Both the position numbers and the translations under genes were made by a program. From positions 1 to 64,000 of the forward strand of contig JANYBW010000019.1 of the NCBI GenBank assembly GCA_025360585.1: DNA of 64,000 nt. Direction: 5' to 3'. Source of the stretch: Actinomycetes bacterium. Lineage in GTDB: Bacteria; Actinomycetota; Acidimicrobiia; IMCC26256; PALSA-610. Within the stretch, counting starts at the first letter, position 1; each line of letters opens with the position of its first letter. Of the stretch, positions 33,170 to 42,342 are shown one piece after another. The notes under the pieces are model-generated. The model searched no databases and had not been told where the DNA came from. It was given only the letters and a program-made list of their open reading frames with translations.

Positions 33170-34282
33170 ATGGACCTCGAACTTACCGACGATCAGCTCG
33201 AACTACGAGCGACGATTCACTCCGTCTTAGCTCGCGAATCGCCGATCGCACTGGCCCGTGCGCTCACCGAAGCAACCACCGACACCGAACCCTTATGGGC
33301 GACGATGGTGGAGCTCGGTTGGCCCGCGCTCACCGTGCCCGAAGCCTTCGGCGGTATCGGGCTCGGTGCGGTCGAAGCCGCAGTGTTGTGCGAGGAGTTG
33401 GGCATGGTTGTGGCCGCAACGCCGTTGTTGCCAACGATCACCCAGTTCGTTCCCATGGTGTTGGCGTGTGGGAATGAGCAACAACAACAGCTTTGGCTGA
33501 GCGCAGTGGCGGCCGGGGATTGCCGCGCGACTTTGGGTATCGCCGAAAGCACCGGGAGCTTCGATCCGAATCACACTGCCGCGACTGCGCAGCGTTCAAA
33601 CGATGGGTCGACCTACACACTTTCAGGGACCAAACGGTTTGTCCTCGAAGCTGATCACTGCGATGTAATCGCAGTGACAGTTCGCGTTGATGACGGCATC
33701 GCGTTTGCGATTATCGACGCTGCGGCTTGCGCGGTGACGAGAACCGAAACGCTCGATGCGACCCGTTCGTATTGCGATGTTGAACTTGCAGGGATTGTGC
33801 TCCCGGCTGATCGTATTTGCATTCCAACCGACACCACCGCGATCCGCGACGTTATTGAGTACGCCACCCTCGCACTCGCACTCGAAACCGTCGGCGTGTG
33901 TTCATCAATTTTCGACATCACCCTTGAGTACGCGAAGCAACGCGAACAATTCGGAGTGCCTATTGGATCGTTTCAATCGATGAAACACAAGTTCGCTGAT
34001 CTCGTAGTCCTGCTCGAACGCGCCCGGGCGCTGGGATATTTCGCCGCCCTATGTATTGCGGAACGCGATGAGCGCCGCCATCTGGCAATAGCGGCAGCAA
34101 AAGCCGCGGCTGGCGATGCGCAAAAGGCTTGCTCAAAAGAAGGCATCCAGATCCACGGCGGCATCGGCTACACCTGGGAACACGACATGCATCTGTACAT
34201 CCGTCGAGCCAAATCAAACGATCAACTCTTCGGCACGGCAGCGATGCAGCGCGCGGAGATCGCGAACCTGCTGAACGTATAG
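33170..34282 (+). CDS. Acyl-CoA dehydrogenase family protein
   Basis: A 370-residue flavoprotein that introduces an alpha-beta double bond in acyl-CoA. N-terminal helices are followed by a beta domain with LGIAESTGSFDP, and the C-terminal domain with KQREQFGVPIGSFQSMKHKFAD. The motif IQIHGGIGYTWEHDMHLY near residue 325 is typical of the small ACAD subunits that pair heteromerically in steroid-degrading Actinobacteria. No partner subunit gene is adjacent, so the quaternary structure is uncertain. It follows the acyl-CoA synthetase by 12 nt and is closed by a strong terminator. Confidence 0.87.
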   Translation: MDLELTDDQLELRATIHSVLARESPIALARALTEATTDTEPLWATMVELGWPALTVPEAFGGIGLGAVEAAVLCEELGMVVAATPLLPTITQFVPMVLACGNEQQQQLWLSAVAAGDCRATLGIAESTGSFDPNHTAATAQRSNDGSTYTLSGTKRFVLEADHCDVIAVTVRVDDGIAFAIIDAAACAVTRTETLDATRSYCDVELAGIVLPADRICIPTDTTAIRDVIEYATLALALETVGVCSSIFDITLEYAKQREQFGVPIGSFQSMKHKFADLVVLLERARALGYFAALCIAERDERRHLAIAAAKAAAGDAQKACSKEGIQIHGGIGYTWEHDMHLYIRRAKSNDQLFGTAAMQRAEIANLLNV

Positions 34283-34334
34283 GCGCATCACGCTCAACGC
34301 AACGATCGCGATCGCGATCGACGACGACAACAAC

Positions 34335-34368
34335 AAGAAAGCCCCGCCAAATCCGGCGGGGCTTTCTT
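34335..34368. terminator. Strong bidirectional terminator
   Basis: A perfect 12-bp GC-rich stem GAAAGCCCCGCC/GGCGGGGCTTTC (34337-34366), with AA/TT extending it, a 6-nt loop and T-rich sequence on both sides. It separates the convergent acyl-CoA dehydrogenase and PuuD-like genes. Confidence 0.92.
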
Positions 34369-34400
34369 TCGATTCCGGGCTCAATGCCGAAGCGCAAGGG

Positions 34401-35156
34401 TTAGCGACGCAGCAGAATTTCTGCGAGCAGGTAAATCACGACGGCAAGGCCAGTTGCCGCGTAAATGGCGTACTGGTGCGTGTCGTAAATTTTGGTGTTG
34501 GGCTTGCCAACCTCGGTGCCGAACTTGCCGAGTGCGTTCATTTCGAGCACTACCGCGATGGCGATCATCAAGATCCACCAGACGGCACGCTTGCCACCCG
34601 CAACTTCAGATGCCCAGTGGTCGCCTCCTGCGAAAAAGAACGAAGTTCCGACCATGCCCATGAAAACGGCGAAGGAAAAGATGGTGTTTTGTCGCGAGGC
34701 CATAGCGCCGGCGCGAGCTGACTTCGGAGCGTCCGGGTTGGCTTCGCCACCACCCTGGACGGTGCGGGCATTCGCGATCACCACTTGCTGTGCACGCCAG
34801 ATCACCATCCACACGTTGTACAGCATGATGAACGCGAACAGAAACGCCGTCGCAAACACCATGCCGCTTGCCGACTTGAAGAAGGCGCCGTCGTAAATCT
34901 TGACGTCGCCCGTTGAGCCGATGCCCAAAATGATGAGACCAGTTACCCAGGTAGCAACGGATCCCCAGCGGAACCACCACAGTGCCCGCCAAGTCACCTT
35001 GTCGAAGGCGTTATTGCGCGCTGGGGCATCCATCTCTGCATAACCCGGTGTCTGGATGAAGTTGAAGAAATACAACAATCCCATCCAAACAACGGCGGCC
35101 ATGACGTGCAGCAGCCGGAACTCACCGATTAATCCGTGACGCGAAAAAATTTCCAT
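34401..35156 (-). CDS. Membrane protein with urate hydroxylase PuuD-like domain
   Basis: A 251-residue integral membrane protein with about six to seven helices. LLHVMAAVVWMGLLYFFNFIQTPG and WRALWWFRWGSVATWVTGL are characteristic of the N-terminal membrane domain of PuuD-type urate hydroxylases; no soluble cytochrome domain follows. The start is ATG 35156; a long upstream extension of the frame is not supported. The domain alone is widespread and its function outside urate oxidation is unclear. No purine-catabolism genes accompany it. The terminator at 34335-34368 follows. Confidence 0.75.
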   Translation of the reverse strand: MEIFSRHGLIGEFRLLHVMAAVVWMGLLYFFNFIQTPGYAEMDAPARNNAFDKVTWRALWWFRWGSVATWVTGLIILGIGSTGDVKIYDGAFFKSASGMVFATAFLFAFIMLYNVWMVIWRAQQVVIANARTVQGGGEANPDAPKSARAGAMASRQNTIFSFAVFMGMVGTSFFFAGGDHWASEVAGGKRAVWWILMIAIAVVLEMNALGKFGTEVGKPNTKIYDTHQYAIYAATGLAVVIYLLAEILLRR

Positions 35157-35227
35157 ACGTTTCTCCCTAGCTTCAATCTGCGCGGAACCTAACACAGAGT
35201 TCTCAGCTTCGTGGACCAAAGAGCAGG

Positions 35228-36046
35228 TCAGATCTTCGCCTGTTCCCACCAAGCCAAGAGTGCGTCCACGTCGCCGTCGTTGCCTATACAGCGCAACACG
35301 ATCCCCTTGGCTTCGACACTCCACAGCACCTCCGCGCCCCGTGCCGTCGTGCCACACGCGAATTGGCCCCGACTGCGCTGAGGCGATTTTGGAAGCGACC
35401 ACCGTTGAAGCCGAGTGCCGCCACATACCGATGACCCACGGGCGCGGGCTCCGCCCGCAAAGTCCTGAGCGAGGCGCCGCAACAACGAAGCGAGTTTTAA
35501 CGAAGCACGCTCCAACGAATCGGCCCGACCACGCTGAGCGACGATTCGCACCTCGACGCGACGGTGCTCGCCGATCGGACACACAAACGATCTGCGCACC
35601 CGCGAATCCAGCCCCGGCGCGACTCGGCACGATTTCCGCCAGTCCCCGGGCAGTAGCGCCAGATCCAGCGCCGTAGCCGCATCCGCACTCTCCGCCGTCG
35701 AAGCAGCGGTGAGGGTGGTTGAGACGGCTACAACCGGGCGAACCCCGTGGGCGGCGGCTTGTCGTGCCGCCGGAGCCGCACCCCTGCGGCTCCCGACACC
35801 GTCGGACGGTGTCGCAATCACGGCAACGGTGGCGCCAACCAACGCGACCGAAACGGCGAGAGTAATGAGATTCGTGCGCCGCCGCCGGCGCCGGCCCGAC
35901 CGCGTTGCAACTTCGAGCGGCTGCATACGTTCACGAATCGCGGCGAACCGACCTCGGGGCGGCTCCTCCAGCGTCGCGGCGCGCCGTCGGACCTGGGCGA
36001 TGAGATCATCGATCGGAGTATTGATTCCGTAGCTGTCATCAATCAT
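35228..36046 (-). CDS. Hypothetical membrane-anchored protein (anti-sigma-like layout)
   Basis: A 272-residue protein: a short charged cytoplasmic part (about residues 1-55) with an Arg-rich patch RRRRRR, one transmembrane helix (about 57-77) and an exported domain with four cysteines. The layout resembles membrane-anchored anti-sigma-like proteins, but no sigma gene is adjacent and no motif is decisive. The start is ATG 36046; an earlier ATG at 36067 is possible. It is divergent from the LysM gene across a short, AT-rich promoter region. Function unknown. Confidence 0.6.
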   Translation of the reverse strand: MIDDSYGINTPIDDLIAQVRRRAATLEEPPRGRFAAIRERMQPLEVATRSGRRRRRRTNLITLAVSVALVGATVAVIATPSDGVGSRRGAAPAARQAAAHGVRPVVAVSTTLTAASTAESADAATALDLALLPGDWRKSCRVAPGLDSRVRRSFVCPIGEHRRVEVRIVAQRGRADSLERASLKLASLLRRLAQDFAGGARARGSSVCGGTRLQRWSLPKSPQRSRGQFACGTTARGAEVLWSVEAKGIVLRCIGNDGDVDALLAWWEQAKI

Positions 36047-36068
36047 GTTTAAAACATTACTAAACAAC

Positions 36069-36098
36069 TTGACATGGTTTCAAGTGTTGAGGCATGAT
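36069..36098 (+). promoter_or_regulatory. Probable promoter of the LysM gene
   Basis: A perfect -35 hexamer TTGACA (36069-36074) and a -10-like CATGAT (36093-36098) are 18 nt apart. They place the transcription start near ATG 36106, which would give a leaderless mRNA. ACTTG and CAAGT (36067-36071 and 36081-36085) form an inverted repeat over the promoter and could be an operator. Confidence 0.4.
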
Positions 36099-36105
36099 TT
36101 TGGAC

Positions 36106-36909
36106 ATGACCACCTTTCGCCGTTACTGCCACGCCGCTGGGATTGTCGCCCTCCTCGGCATCGCAGGGATGGCATTGGCCTCACTCGCCCACCCTGCTCT
36201 CGACCACAGCGCGCTCAACCCGGCCCCCTTCAACCCGGCCCCCTTCAACCCGGCCCCGAGCGATTCGGGGCTCATCACGGCTGCGCTTTGGATCCTGACG
36301 GCAATCGTATGGACATGGCTCACGCTCACGGCCCTGATTTCCATTGCCCACCGAGTTGTGCCCGCACTGCGGTCGAGACCCGCGCTCGACTACGCAACCG
36401 CTCCGTGGATGCGTCGGGCGCTCGATCGGCTCCTCGTCGTGGGGCTTGCCGCAGCACTAACGTTGCCCATCGGGAACTCGGCTGCGAGCGCGGTCAGCCC
36501 CAGTATCCGGACTACAGCCGAGCCGTACGTCCGGGGATCCACGGGCCCGCGCCTCAGCATCACGACGCCCTTGTCGCCAGCGACCGTGCCGACCAACCCA
36601 CAAAGCAACGGTCCGTACGTCCGCGGCTCACACTCAGGCTCGACGCCCCACCACACTCCGTCGAAGACCGAACCCACAGATCCCTCCCATCCGGTTCCCA
36701 CCAAACCAACGGCTGCAACCCATACCGTCCGCGCCGGCGAAAATCTGTGGACGATCTCGCGCAACGAACTCGCAGCCCGGCAACGTCCGACCGACACGAC
36801 CTCAATCGCTCGGTATTGGGGTGAACTCATTCGTTTGAACCGAGGGAGTTTGCGTTCGGGGAATCCGTCGCTGATCTTCGCGGGCGAGGTTCTGCACCTT
36901 CCAGCTTGA
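36106..36909 (+). CDS. Membrane protein with C-terminal LysM domain
   Basis: About 267 residues, with three hydrophobic segments (near the N-terminus, and about residues 60-80 and 105-120), a Pro/Thr/Ser-rich linker and a LysM domain at the end (THTVRAGENLWTISR ... IFAGEVLHLP). LysM binds peptidoglycan. An exact 15-bp sequence is repeated three times in tandem at 36215-36257, giving NPAPF repeats, and PYVRGS occurs twice in the linker. The start chosen is ATG 36106, matching the possible leaderless promoter; ATG 36094 would add four residues. Likely a cell-wall-associated protein of unknown role. Confidence 0.75.
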   Translation: MTTFRRYCHAAGIVALLGIAGMALASLAHPALDHSALNPAPFNPAPFNPAPSDSGLITAALWILTAIVWTWLTLTALISIAHRVVPALRSRPALDYATAPWMRRALDRLLVVGLAAALTLPIGNSAASAVSPSIRTTAEPYVRGSTGPRLSITTPLSPATVPTNPQSNGPYVRGSHSGSTPHHTPSKTEPTDPSHPVPTKPTAATHTVRAGENLWTISRNELAARQRPTDTTSIARYWGELIRLNRGSLRSGNPSLIFAGEVLHLPA

Positions 36910-36942
36910 TGGGCTCACCGTCGCAGGGCCAAACTCGCAGTC

Positions 36943-38514
36943 ATGAACTCCACGTCTGCTCAGGCACTCGACCAACCCGCTGGACCTTTGTTGATCGATC
37001 AATTGCGATTCATGGCTTACAACCACGGCAACGAGATCGCGTACGAAAACATCAGTACCGGTGCGTCGATCACATTCGCGAACTGGGATACGCGCGCAAA
37101 TCAAATCGCAAATTGGCTAGTCGGCCTAGGCATCGCGATCGGCGACCGCGTGGCGTTGTATTTGGAGAGCGCGCATTGTCTGGAATGGATCTGCGCGTAC
37201 AGCGCGATCCACAAAGCGGGCGGGGTCATGGTGCCGGTGAATACCCGACTGAGCACCGAGGAAATCATCACGATTCTCCGCCATGCTGAGCCCAAAGCCA
37301 TTCTCACTGGTGGCGATTTGGTTAATGATTACACGAGGTTTTGCGAACAAATCGCTGAGCACTCAGCGGTGGCGCTCACGCCAGCGCCGACCTCAACATC
37401 GGCACTGCACCTCTACAATTCTGACGTCATCGATCGAGCTTCGACCGATGACCCGAACGTGCCCCTCACCCTCGATGACCTCGCCGACATCATGTACACC
37501 AGCGGGACGACGGGTCTCCCAAAGGGGGTGTTGGTTCGCCACGGCAACGTTGCGATGATTCCGAATTGCACGCCCCACTGGTCCGGTGCGGGGTGGCTGC
37601 ACGGCGCGCCGCTGTTCACCTTCGCCGGGATGAGCTTCATCTACAACCCGATGAAAATGGGTCTACGCGGCATGTACCTGCCAAAGTTCGAAGCGCCGAA
37701 ATGGTGCGCGACGGTCGCCGAACGTGAGCCGATAATGGCCTTTCTCGTGCCCGCGATGGCAGAGCTACTCGCGAGCAGCGTTGAGTTCGAAGCTACCGAC
37801 ACGAGTTCGCTGCTGGCGGTTTCAATCGGATCCGCTCCCCTCGCACCAGCAACGCTCGCCAAACTCCAGACGAAGATCAGCCAGGCTTCGGTCACCAATA
37901 GCTACGGGCTCACCGAGGCGGGCCCGGCGTTTATCGTCATGCCCAAAGGCGAAGCCGAGAACCGAATCGGTTCCGTCGGCAAACCGATGCCGCCGATGCA
38001 GGTGAGAATCGTCGCCGAGGATGCCGACCAAGATTGCGAAGCGTTCGCAGTCGGCGAGCTGCTCGTCCGACTGCCCGGCGCGCGCCGCGAGTACTACAAG
38101 GATCCTGAAGCAACCCAAGCCGCGTGGACGAGCGACGGTTGGCTACGCACGGGCGATCTCGCGTACCTGGACAACGACGGTTTCGTCTACATCAACGGTC
38201 GGATCAAAGACATGATCATCCGCGGCGGCCACAACATTTACGCAACCGACGTCGAGGCCGTCATATTGGAACGGCCTGAGATACGCGAAGTCGCCGTTAT
38301 TGGGTTACCGCACCGCGTGCTCGGCGAAGACGTCGCCGCGATCGTCGTATTCAACGAAGGCGCCCACCTCGCCCCCGAGGCGTTGCTCGCCCATTGCACG
38401 GACCGGCTGGCGGATTACAAACGACCACGGGTGTTGCATTTCGTCGATGATCTGCCCCGCAACGCCACCGGAAAGGTCATGAAACACATTTTGCGCGAAA
38501 CCTTCACGAAATAG
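36943..38514 (+). CDS. Acyl-CoA synthetase (class I adenylate-forming)
   Basis: A 523-residue enzyme. It has the AMP motif YTSGTTGLPKGV (about residue 187), the adenylate motif SYGLTEAGPAF, the hinge LRTGDLAYLDNDGFVYINGRIKDMIIRGG (key residues RTGD and GRIKD) and the catalytic C-terminal lysine in NATGKVMKH. Typical of medium- to long-chain or aromatic acid CoA ligases. It stands alone between a LysM gene and a secreted protein gene, with no tightly linked partner. No KstR site was found before it. Substrate unknown. Confidence 0.88.
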   Translation: MNSTSAQALDQPAGPLLIDQLRFMAYNHGNEIAYENISTGASITFANWDTRANQIANWLVGLGIAIGDRVALYLESAHCLEWICAYSAIHKAGGVMVPVNTRLSTEEIITILRHAEPKAILTGGDLVNDYTRFCEQIAEHSAVALTPAPTSTSALHLYNSDVIDRASTDDPNVPLTLDDLADIMYTSGTTGLPKGVLVRHGNVAMIPNCTPHWSGAGWLHGAPLFTFAGMSFIYNPMKMGLRGMYLPKFEAPKWCATVAEREPIMAFLVPAMAELLASSVEFEATDTSSLLAVSIGSAPLAPATLAKLQTKISQASVTNSYGLTEAGPAFIVMPKGEAENRIGSVGKPMPPMQVRIVAEDADQDCEAFAVGELLVRLPGARREYYKDPEATQAAWTSDGWLRTGDLAYLDNDGFVYINGRIKDMIIRGGHNIYATDVEAVILERPEIREVAVIGLPHRVLGEDVAAIVVFNEGAHLAPEALLAHCTDRLADYKRPRVLHFVDDLPRNATGKVMKHILRETFTK

Positions 38515-38597
38515 CTTTCCTCACTACATGTTTCCTGCAAAAGTGACGATACGGGCGTAATTCGGGCAGCGAAATCAACACAATCGATGGAGTACAC

Positions 38598-40382
38598 GTG
38601 AAACGACCCTCATCCACCGCGGCCCGCTTCGCTTCGGGGGTTGCAGTAGTCGCCCTGAGCGCCGGTGCCTTTTCTGCGTCGGGCCCGGCCAAAGCTACGA
38701 CCGGGCCGCGGATACCTGGGCCACGCACACTCAGCGCGAAACAGATCCGCCAGATCCTCAACCCGACCAAACGAGTTCACACGTTGCCGCGCTCCGGGTT
38801 GCGTAAGCAGGTGGCTGCTGGCCTCAGCGCGCAAAATTCGGTGGGGACGGCCGCGGCGAATCTTTTGTACCACGGCGGCCAGGTGATGAGCTCCGCGAAC
38901 CACGCGGTACCAATCTTGTGGGAACCAACGACGTTGCAAAATGGCGCTGCGGCCAGTGTTGACCCGCAGTACAACGCGTTGATTCAGCGCTACTTCAGCG
39001 ATGTCGGTGGTAACGGCCTGTACCAAATCAACACGCAGTATTACGAGGTCATTAGCGGCAGCCAACACTTCATCGTGAATTCAGCGAACATGCTGCAAGC
39101 GATCGTGGACACCTCGCCGTACCCGGCTGCGGGCGCGAGCTGCGTGGCGGCGGGCGCCGGCGCGAACTGCATCGATGACACGCAAGTGCAAGCCGAAATC
39201 ACCAAGGTGATCAACGCGAATGCGCTTCCAACCGATAGGTCGACGATGTACTTCGTGTTTACGTCTAGTGGCGAATCGCAATGCGCCGACGCGACCGACT
39301 GTTTCCGAACCGCCGGCTCGAACGGATCGAATTTCGTCTATTGCGCCTACCACAGCTTCTATCCGCTCAACGGTGGCAACGTCATCTACGCGACGATGCC
39401 CTACGGAGCGAACGCGTACCTCAATGAGTGCACTTCCCTCAGTTCGTTCCCAAACAATGCGGCCTCAGACATCGTGCTCTCCACGACGAGCCACGAACAG
39501 ATGGAAGCCGTCACTGATCCATATCTCGATGCGTGGTGGGATGCCAGCGGAGCCGAAAACGGCGACAAGTGTGCGTATAACTACGGCACGATGTCGCTCG
39601 ACGGCGGCCTCGCCAATGAACAATGGAATGGTCACTTCTACTCACTGCAAACCGAGTGGAGCAACGCGACAAGCAACTGTGTCCAAGGGATGCCCGTCGG
39701 CAGTCTTCCGGCGATCAGCGTGACTAATACGTCCGCAGCTGAAGGTAACTCGGGGACCAAAGCAGTCCCAGTCACGTTTACGTTGTCGCAAGCAAGCGCG
39801 ACCCCAGTTTCATTCACCTTTTCTACGGCCAACGGCACTGCGACCGCCGGAAGCGACTATGTAGCCAAGACGATCACCAAGACATTCAACGCGGGTCAGC
39901 TTTCTATTCAATCGTCGGTCGTTGTGAACGGCGACGCTACGAACGAACCGAATGAAACCGTGTTGCTCAAGGTGACGAACGCGAACGGTGCCACAATCGC
40001 TACGCCGCAAGGCACGTTGACGATCACGAACGACGATGTGGTGGCGGGTCCATCAATTTCGGTCAACGATGTTTCAATCGCTGAAGGAAACTCCGGGACC
40101 AAGACTGTCAGCGTCACCTTCAAACTGTCGGCGGCGCAGGCCACTGCGGTTTCCTTCAAATACACGACGGCGAACGGCACGGCTTCTGCCGGTTCGGACT
40201 ATGTCGCCAAGACGTTGACCAAGACATTCGCCGCAGGCCAAACCACGATCACCACGGTTATCGTGATCAACGGCGATACGACGATCGAGCCCAACGAAAC
40301 AATCTTGATCAATCTCACGAATCCAGTCGGGGCGACGATCAGCGATCCACAAGGAGTCGTGACCATCAGCAACGACGACTGA
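38598..40382 (+). CDS. Large secreted protein with metalloprotease-like region and two Calx-beta domains
   Basis: A 594-residue protein with an N-terminal signal peptide (about residues 1-33). The middle part contains STTSHEQMEAVTDPY and later AENGDKC, a pattern seen in exported proteins where His/Glu residues suggest a metal-dependent or EXORDIUM-like domain; the SHExxE arrangement is not a classic HExxH. Several Cys pairs occur here. Two Calx-beta domains follow (about 352-458 and 465-571), each with repeated AEGNSGTK and NDD ends, likely binding calcium. The start is GTG 38598. Closed by a hairpin terminator. Role unknown; adhesion or extracellular processing is inferred. Confidence 0.78.
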   Translation: MKRPSSTAARFASGVAVVALSAGAFSASGPAKATTGPRIPGPRTLSAKQIRQILNPTKRVHTLPRSGLRKQVAAGLSAQNSVGTAAANLLYHGGQVMSSANHAVPILWEPTTLQNGAAASVDPQYNALIQRYFSDVGGNGLYQINTQYYEVISGSQHFIVNSANMLQAIVDTSPYPAAGASCVAAGAGANCIDDTQVQAEITKVINANALPTDRSTMYFVFTSSGESQCADATDCFRTAGSNGSNFVYCAYHSFYPLNGGNVIYATMPYGANAYLNECTSLSSFPNNAASDIVLSTTSHEQMEAVTDPYLDAWWDASGAENGDKCAYNYGTMSLDGGLANEQWNGHFYSLQTEWSNATSNCVQGMPVGSLPAISVTNTSAAEGNSGTKAVPVTFTLSQASATPVSFTFSTANGTATAGSDYVAKTITKTFNAGQLSIQSSVVVNGDATNEPNETVLLKVTNANGATIATPQGTLTITNDDVVAGPSISVNDVSIAEGNSGTKTVSVTFKLSAAQATAVSFKYTTANGTASAGSDYVAKTLTKTFAAGQTTITTVIVINGDTTIEPNETILINLTNPVGATISDPQGVVTISNDD

Positions 40383-40421
40383 GCTGCGTAGCTCAGGGAC
40401 AACCACACCGAAATTCCGATT

Positions 40422-40447
40422 GGGGTCGCGCCGTATGGCGCGGCCCC
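40422..40447. terminator. Terminator-like hairpin after the Calx-beta gene
   Basis: A GC-rich stem GGGGTCGCGCC/GGCGCGGCCCC with loop GTAT, one mismatch, 40 nt after the stop. No long T-tract, so termination efficiency is uncertain. Confidence 0.55.
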
Positions 40448-40472
40448 GACCTCGTTCATTACGCTGCGCGCC

Positions 40473-40955
40473 ATGGCATTGACTGAACTCATAGGACGGC
40501 CCCTCGGCCGCCAAACCGTCACGATCGAGCGCGGCCCCGTCCGCGCGTTTTCTCAAGCGATCATGGACACTTCCGGCGCGTACGAAAGCACGGATTCTCC
40601 CGTGCCACCAACGTTTCCGTTCGTGATGCCCTACTGGGGCTCCGACAATCCTGGCGGCACGACCGGCCTCCCGATCGAAAACCTTCGCGGCAAAGGCCGT
40701 GCGATTTTGCACGGCGAACAGGAATTCATCTACCACCAGGATCGCCATCCGAGAGTCGGCGATGTGCTCGTCGGCGACGGCGTGGTCAGCGAGGTCTACG
40801 AAAAAGCCAAAGGCGACGGCGGCAAACTCGAGTTCTACGTCACCGACACCACTTGGTGCCTCGAAGGCAGCTCCGATCCGCTGGTAACGGTCAAATTCAC
40901 GTTGGCCATCAATTGCAAAGCCGATGCCCCCGAAGCCAAGCCCCTCAACGACTAA
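40473..40955 (+). CDS. MaoC-like/FAS1-type dehydratase domain protein
   Basis: A 160-residue hotdog-fold protein. LIGRPLGRQTVTIERGPVRAF at the N-terminus and LHGEQEFIYHQDRHPRVGDVL in the middle are typical of the N-terminal half of MaoC/FAS1-like dehydratases, which act on enoyl- or hydroxyacyl-CoA. The catalytic Asp/His dyad is normally in the second half, so this chain probably needs a partner subunit. The stop and the ATG of the next gene overlap (TAATG). In steroid degradation such hydratases work as heterodimers (ChsH1-ChsH2). The partner is not obvious here. Confidence 0.78.
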   Translation: MALTELIGRPLGRQTVTIERGPVRAFSQAIMDTSGAYESTDSPVPPTFPFVMPYWGSDNPGGTTGLPIENLRGKGRAILHGEQEFIYHQDRHPRVGDVLVGDGVVSEVYEKAKGDGGKLEFYVTDTTWCLEGSSDPLVTVKFTLAINCKADAPEAKPLND

Positions 40956-41410
40956 TGGGCTATTCACCGCAAGACGTCGCCGATCGGCTTGAAATTCAAA
41001 GCTTGCTCACGCGCTACGCGTGGGCAGTCGATACCCAAGACTGGGATCTGTTTCGAACGGTTTTCTGTGCCGATGCCCACCTCGATTACACCGCCAACCC
41101 TGGCGGCATCCAAGGGTCCCTCGACGAAGTTGTGCCGTGGCTCAAGCAGTCACTCAGCGCATTTCCAGTATCGCAACACTTGCTCTCGAATTTCGATATC
41201 GAGCTCGACGGCGACACGGCAACTGCACGCACCCAAATGACGAACCCGATGGGCGCGCGATTACGCGACGGCGGACTGCACTGGTTCTTCATCGGCGGCA
41301 GCTACCACGACGAACTCACGCGGCTCAACGGCGAATGGAAAATCTCCAAGCGCATCGAAAAGACCTCTTGGTTCCAAGGCACGCTTCCGCCCGAACTCGT
41401 CTTCGAATAA
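40955..41410 (+). CDS. NTF2-like (SnoaL) fold protein
   Basis: A 151-residue small barrel protein. Its N-terminus has VADRLEIQSLLTRYAWAVDTQDWDLFRTVF, a typical SnoaL_4 feature, and polar residues (Tyr, Asp, His) line the pocket, for instance HLDY and SQHLLSN. Members include isomerases, dehydratases and lyases of steroid or polyketide rings. The ATG overlaps the stop of the MaoC-like gene, and a strong terminator follows, so the two form a closed two-gene operon. Joint action on a CoA-linked ring intermediate is an inference. Confidence 0.82.
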   Translation: MGYSPQDVADRLEIQSLLTRYAWAVDTQDWDLFRTVFCADAHLDYTANPGGIQGSLDEVVPWLKQSLSAFPVSQHLLSNFDIELDGDTATARTQMTNPMGARLRDGGLHWFFIGGSYHDELTRLNGEWKISKRIEKTSWFQGTLPPELVFE

Positions 41411-41446
41411 CCCACTGCATCCTGTTCCACACGCGGTGATTGGCGC

Positions 41447-41487
41447 AATGATAGGAGCCCGGCCGATTCGGCCGGGCTCCTATCATT
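41447..41487. terminator. Strong terminator hairpin
   Basis: A perfect 20-bp inverted repeat around a single central base: AATGATAGGAGCCCGGCCGA and its complement, followed by a short T-tract. It closes the MaoC-like/NTF2 operon. Confidence 0.92.
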
Positions 41488-41529
41488 TTGAACAAACGAG
41501 CTCGCCCACCCGAGCCGTAGGATGCCGTA

Positions 41530-42336
41530 GTGACTGATCCGGTTGTCGTGATGAATCCACCGTTCGATACCAACGCGAATGTGTTTCGCCGCCGAATCAC
41601 CGTGCGCTCGCTCGAACGCGGCCGGGTCCGGTGTGAACTGCACGACGACTACCACCACTTCATCGTGACGATCACCCACGATGACACCCAGGTAGTCGAT
41701 CTCGAAGTCGAGTCGCTGCGCTGGCCGTGGACGACATGCCCCAGCGCGTCGGTTCCGCTACGGTCACTCATTGGCGCCCCTATCAGTGATCGATTCACGA
41801 GCGCGAGCTCGTTCGCCAACGCCTCGTTGAACTGCACGCACCAGTTCGATTGTGCGGCGTACGCGATCACCCATGCGCATGGACGCGTTCATGGCACGCG
41901 GGATCGGGTGCGTCGTTACGACGTGGAGATTGGGGCGAGCATGGCCACCGCAACTCATGGTCCGGGGCGCAATCGTTTCTGGTCCGATGGGACCCTCAAG
42001 CTGGAATGGCGGGTCCTCATCGGCACAGGGCCCGTTGAGCTCGCTCCACCGTTCAACGAAGCTCCTTGGAAAGGGGGCTTCATGCGATGGGCCGACGCGA
42101 TGCTCGAGCCCGACGCTGCTGAGCATGCGATCACGTTACGGCGAGCATCCGACATCGGCATGGGGCGAGGCATGGACCTCGATGCCATCGCGCAGGCTTC
42201 GGAGTTGTCGAGAATCATGGCCGGCGTCTGTTACACAATGCAGCCCACGATCGCGATCGGCGCGCTTCGCAATCGCGGCAACGACCGCGACTACGCGAAT
42301 GATCCCGAACGGGTACGAGAAACGTTCAACCTGTAA
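41530..42336 (+). CDS. DUF2889-like protein, function unknown
   Basis: A 268-residue soluble protein. FRRRITVRSLERGRVRCELHDDYHHF and the later WPWTTCPSASVPLRSLIG correspond to the DUF2889 pattern. Two conserved Cys (TTCPSA, NCTHQFDC) and several His could bind a metal. The start is GTG 41530, 43 nt after a strong terminator, so it has its own promoter. It converges with an SDR gene with only 6 nt between them. DUF2889 genes are frequent near CoA-ester metabolism in Actinobacteria, as I recall, but no activity is known. Confidence 0.75.
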   Translation: MTDPVVVMNPPFDTNANVFRRRITVRSLERGRVRCELHDDYHHFIVTITHDDTQVVDLEVESLRWPWTTCPSASVPLRSLIGAPISDRFTSASSFANASLNCTHQFDCAAYAITHAHGRVHGTRDRVRRYDVEIGASMATATHGPGRNRFWSDGTLKLEWRVLIGTGPVELAPPFNEAPWKGGFMRWADAMLEPDAAEHAITLRRASDIGMGRGMDLDAIAQASELSRIMAGVCYTMQPTIAIGALRNRGNDRDYANDPERVRETFNL

Positions 42337-42342
42337 ACGTCT

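Noticed and set aside
35157-35630. Extension of the PuuD-like membrane protein upstream of ATG 35156
   Set aside because: Arg/Ser-rich translation without similarity that overlaps the adjacent gene; the hydrophobic domain begins at 35156.
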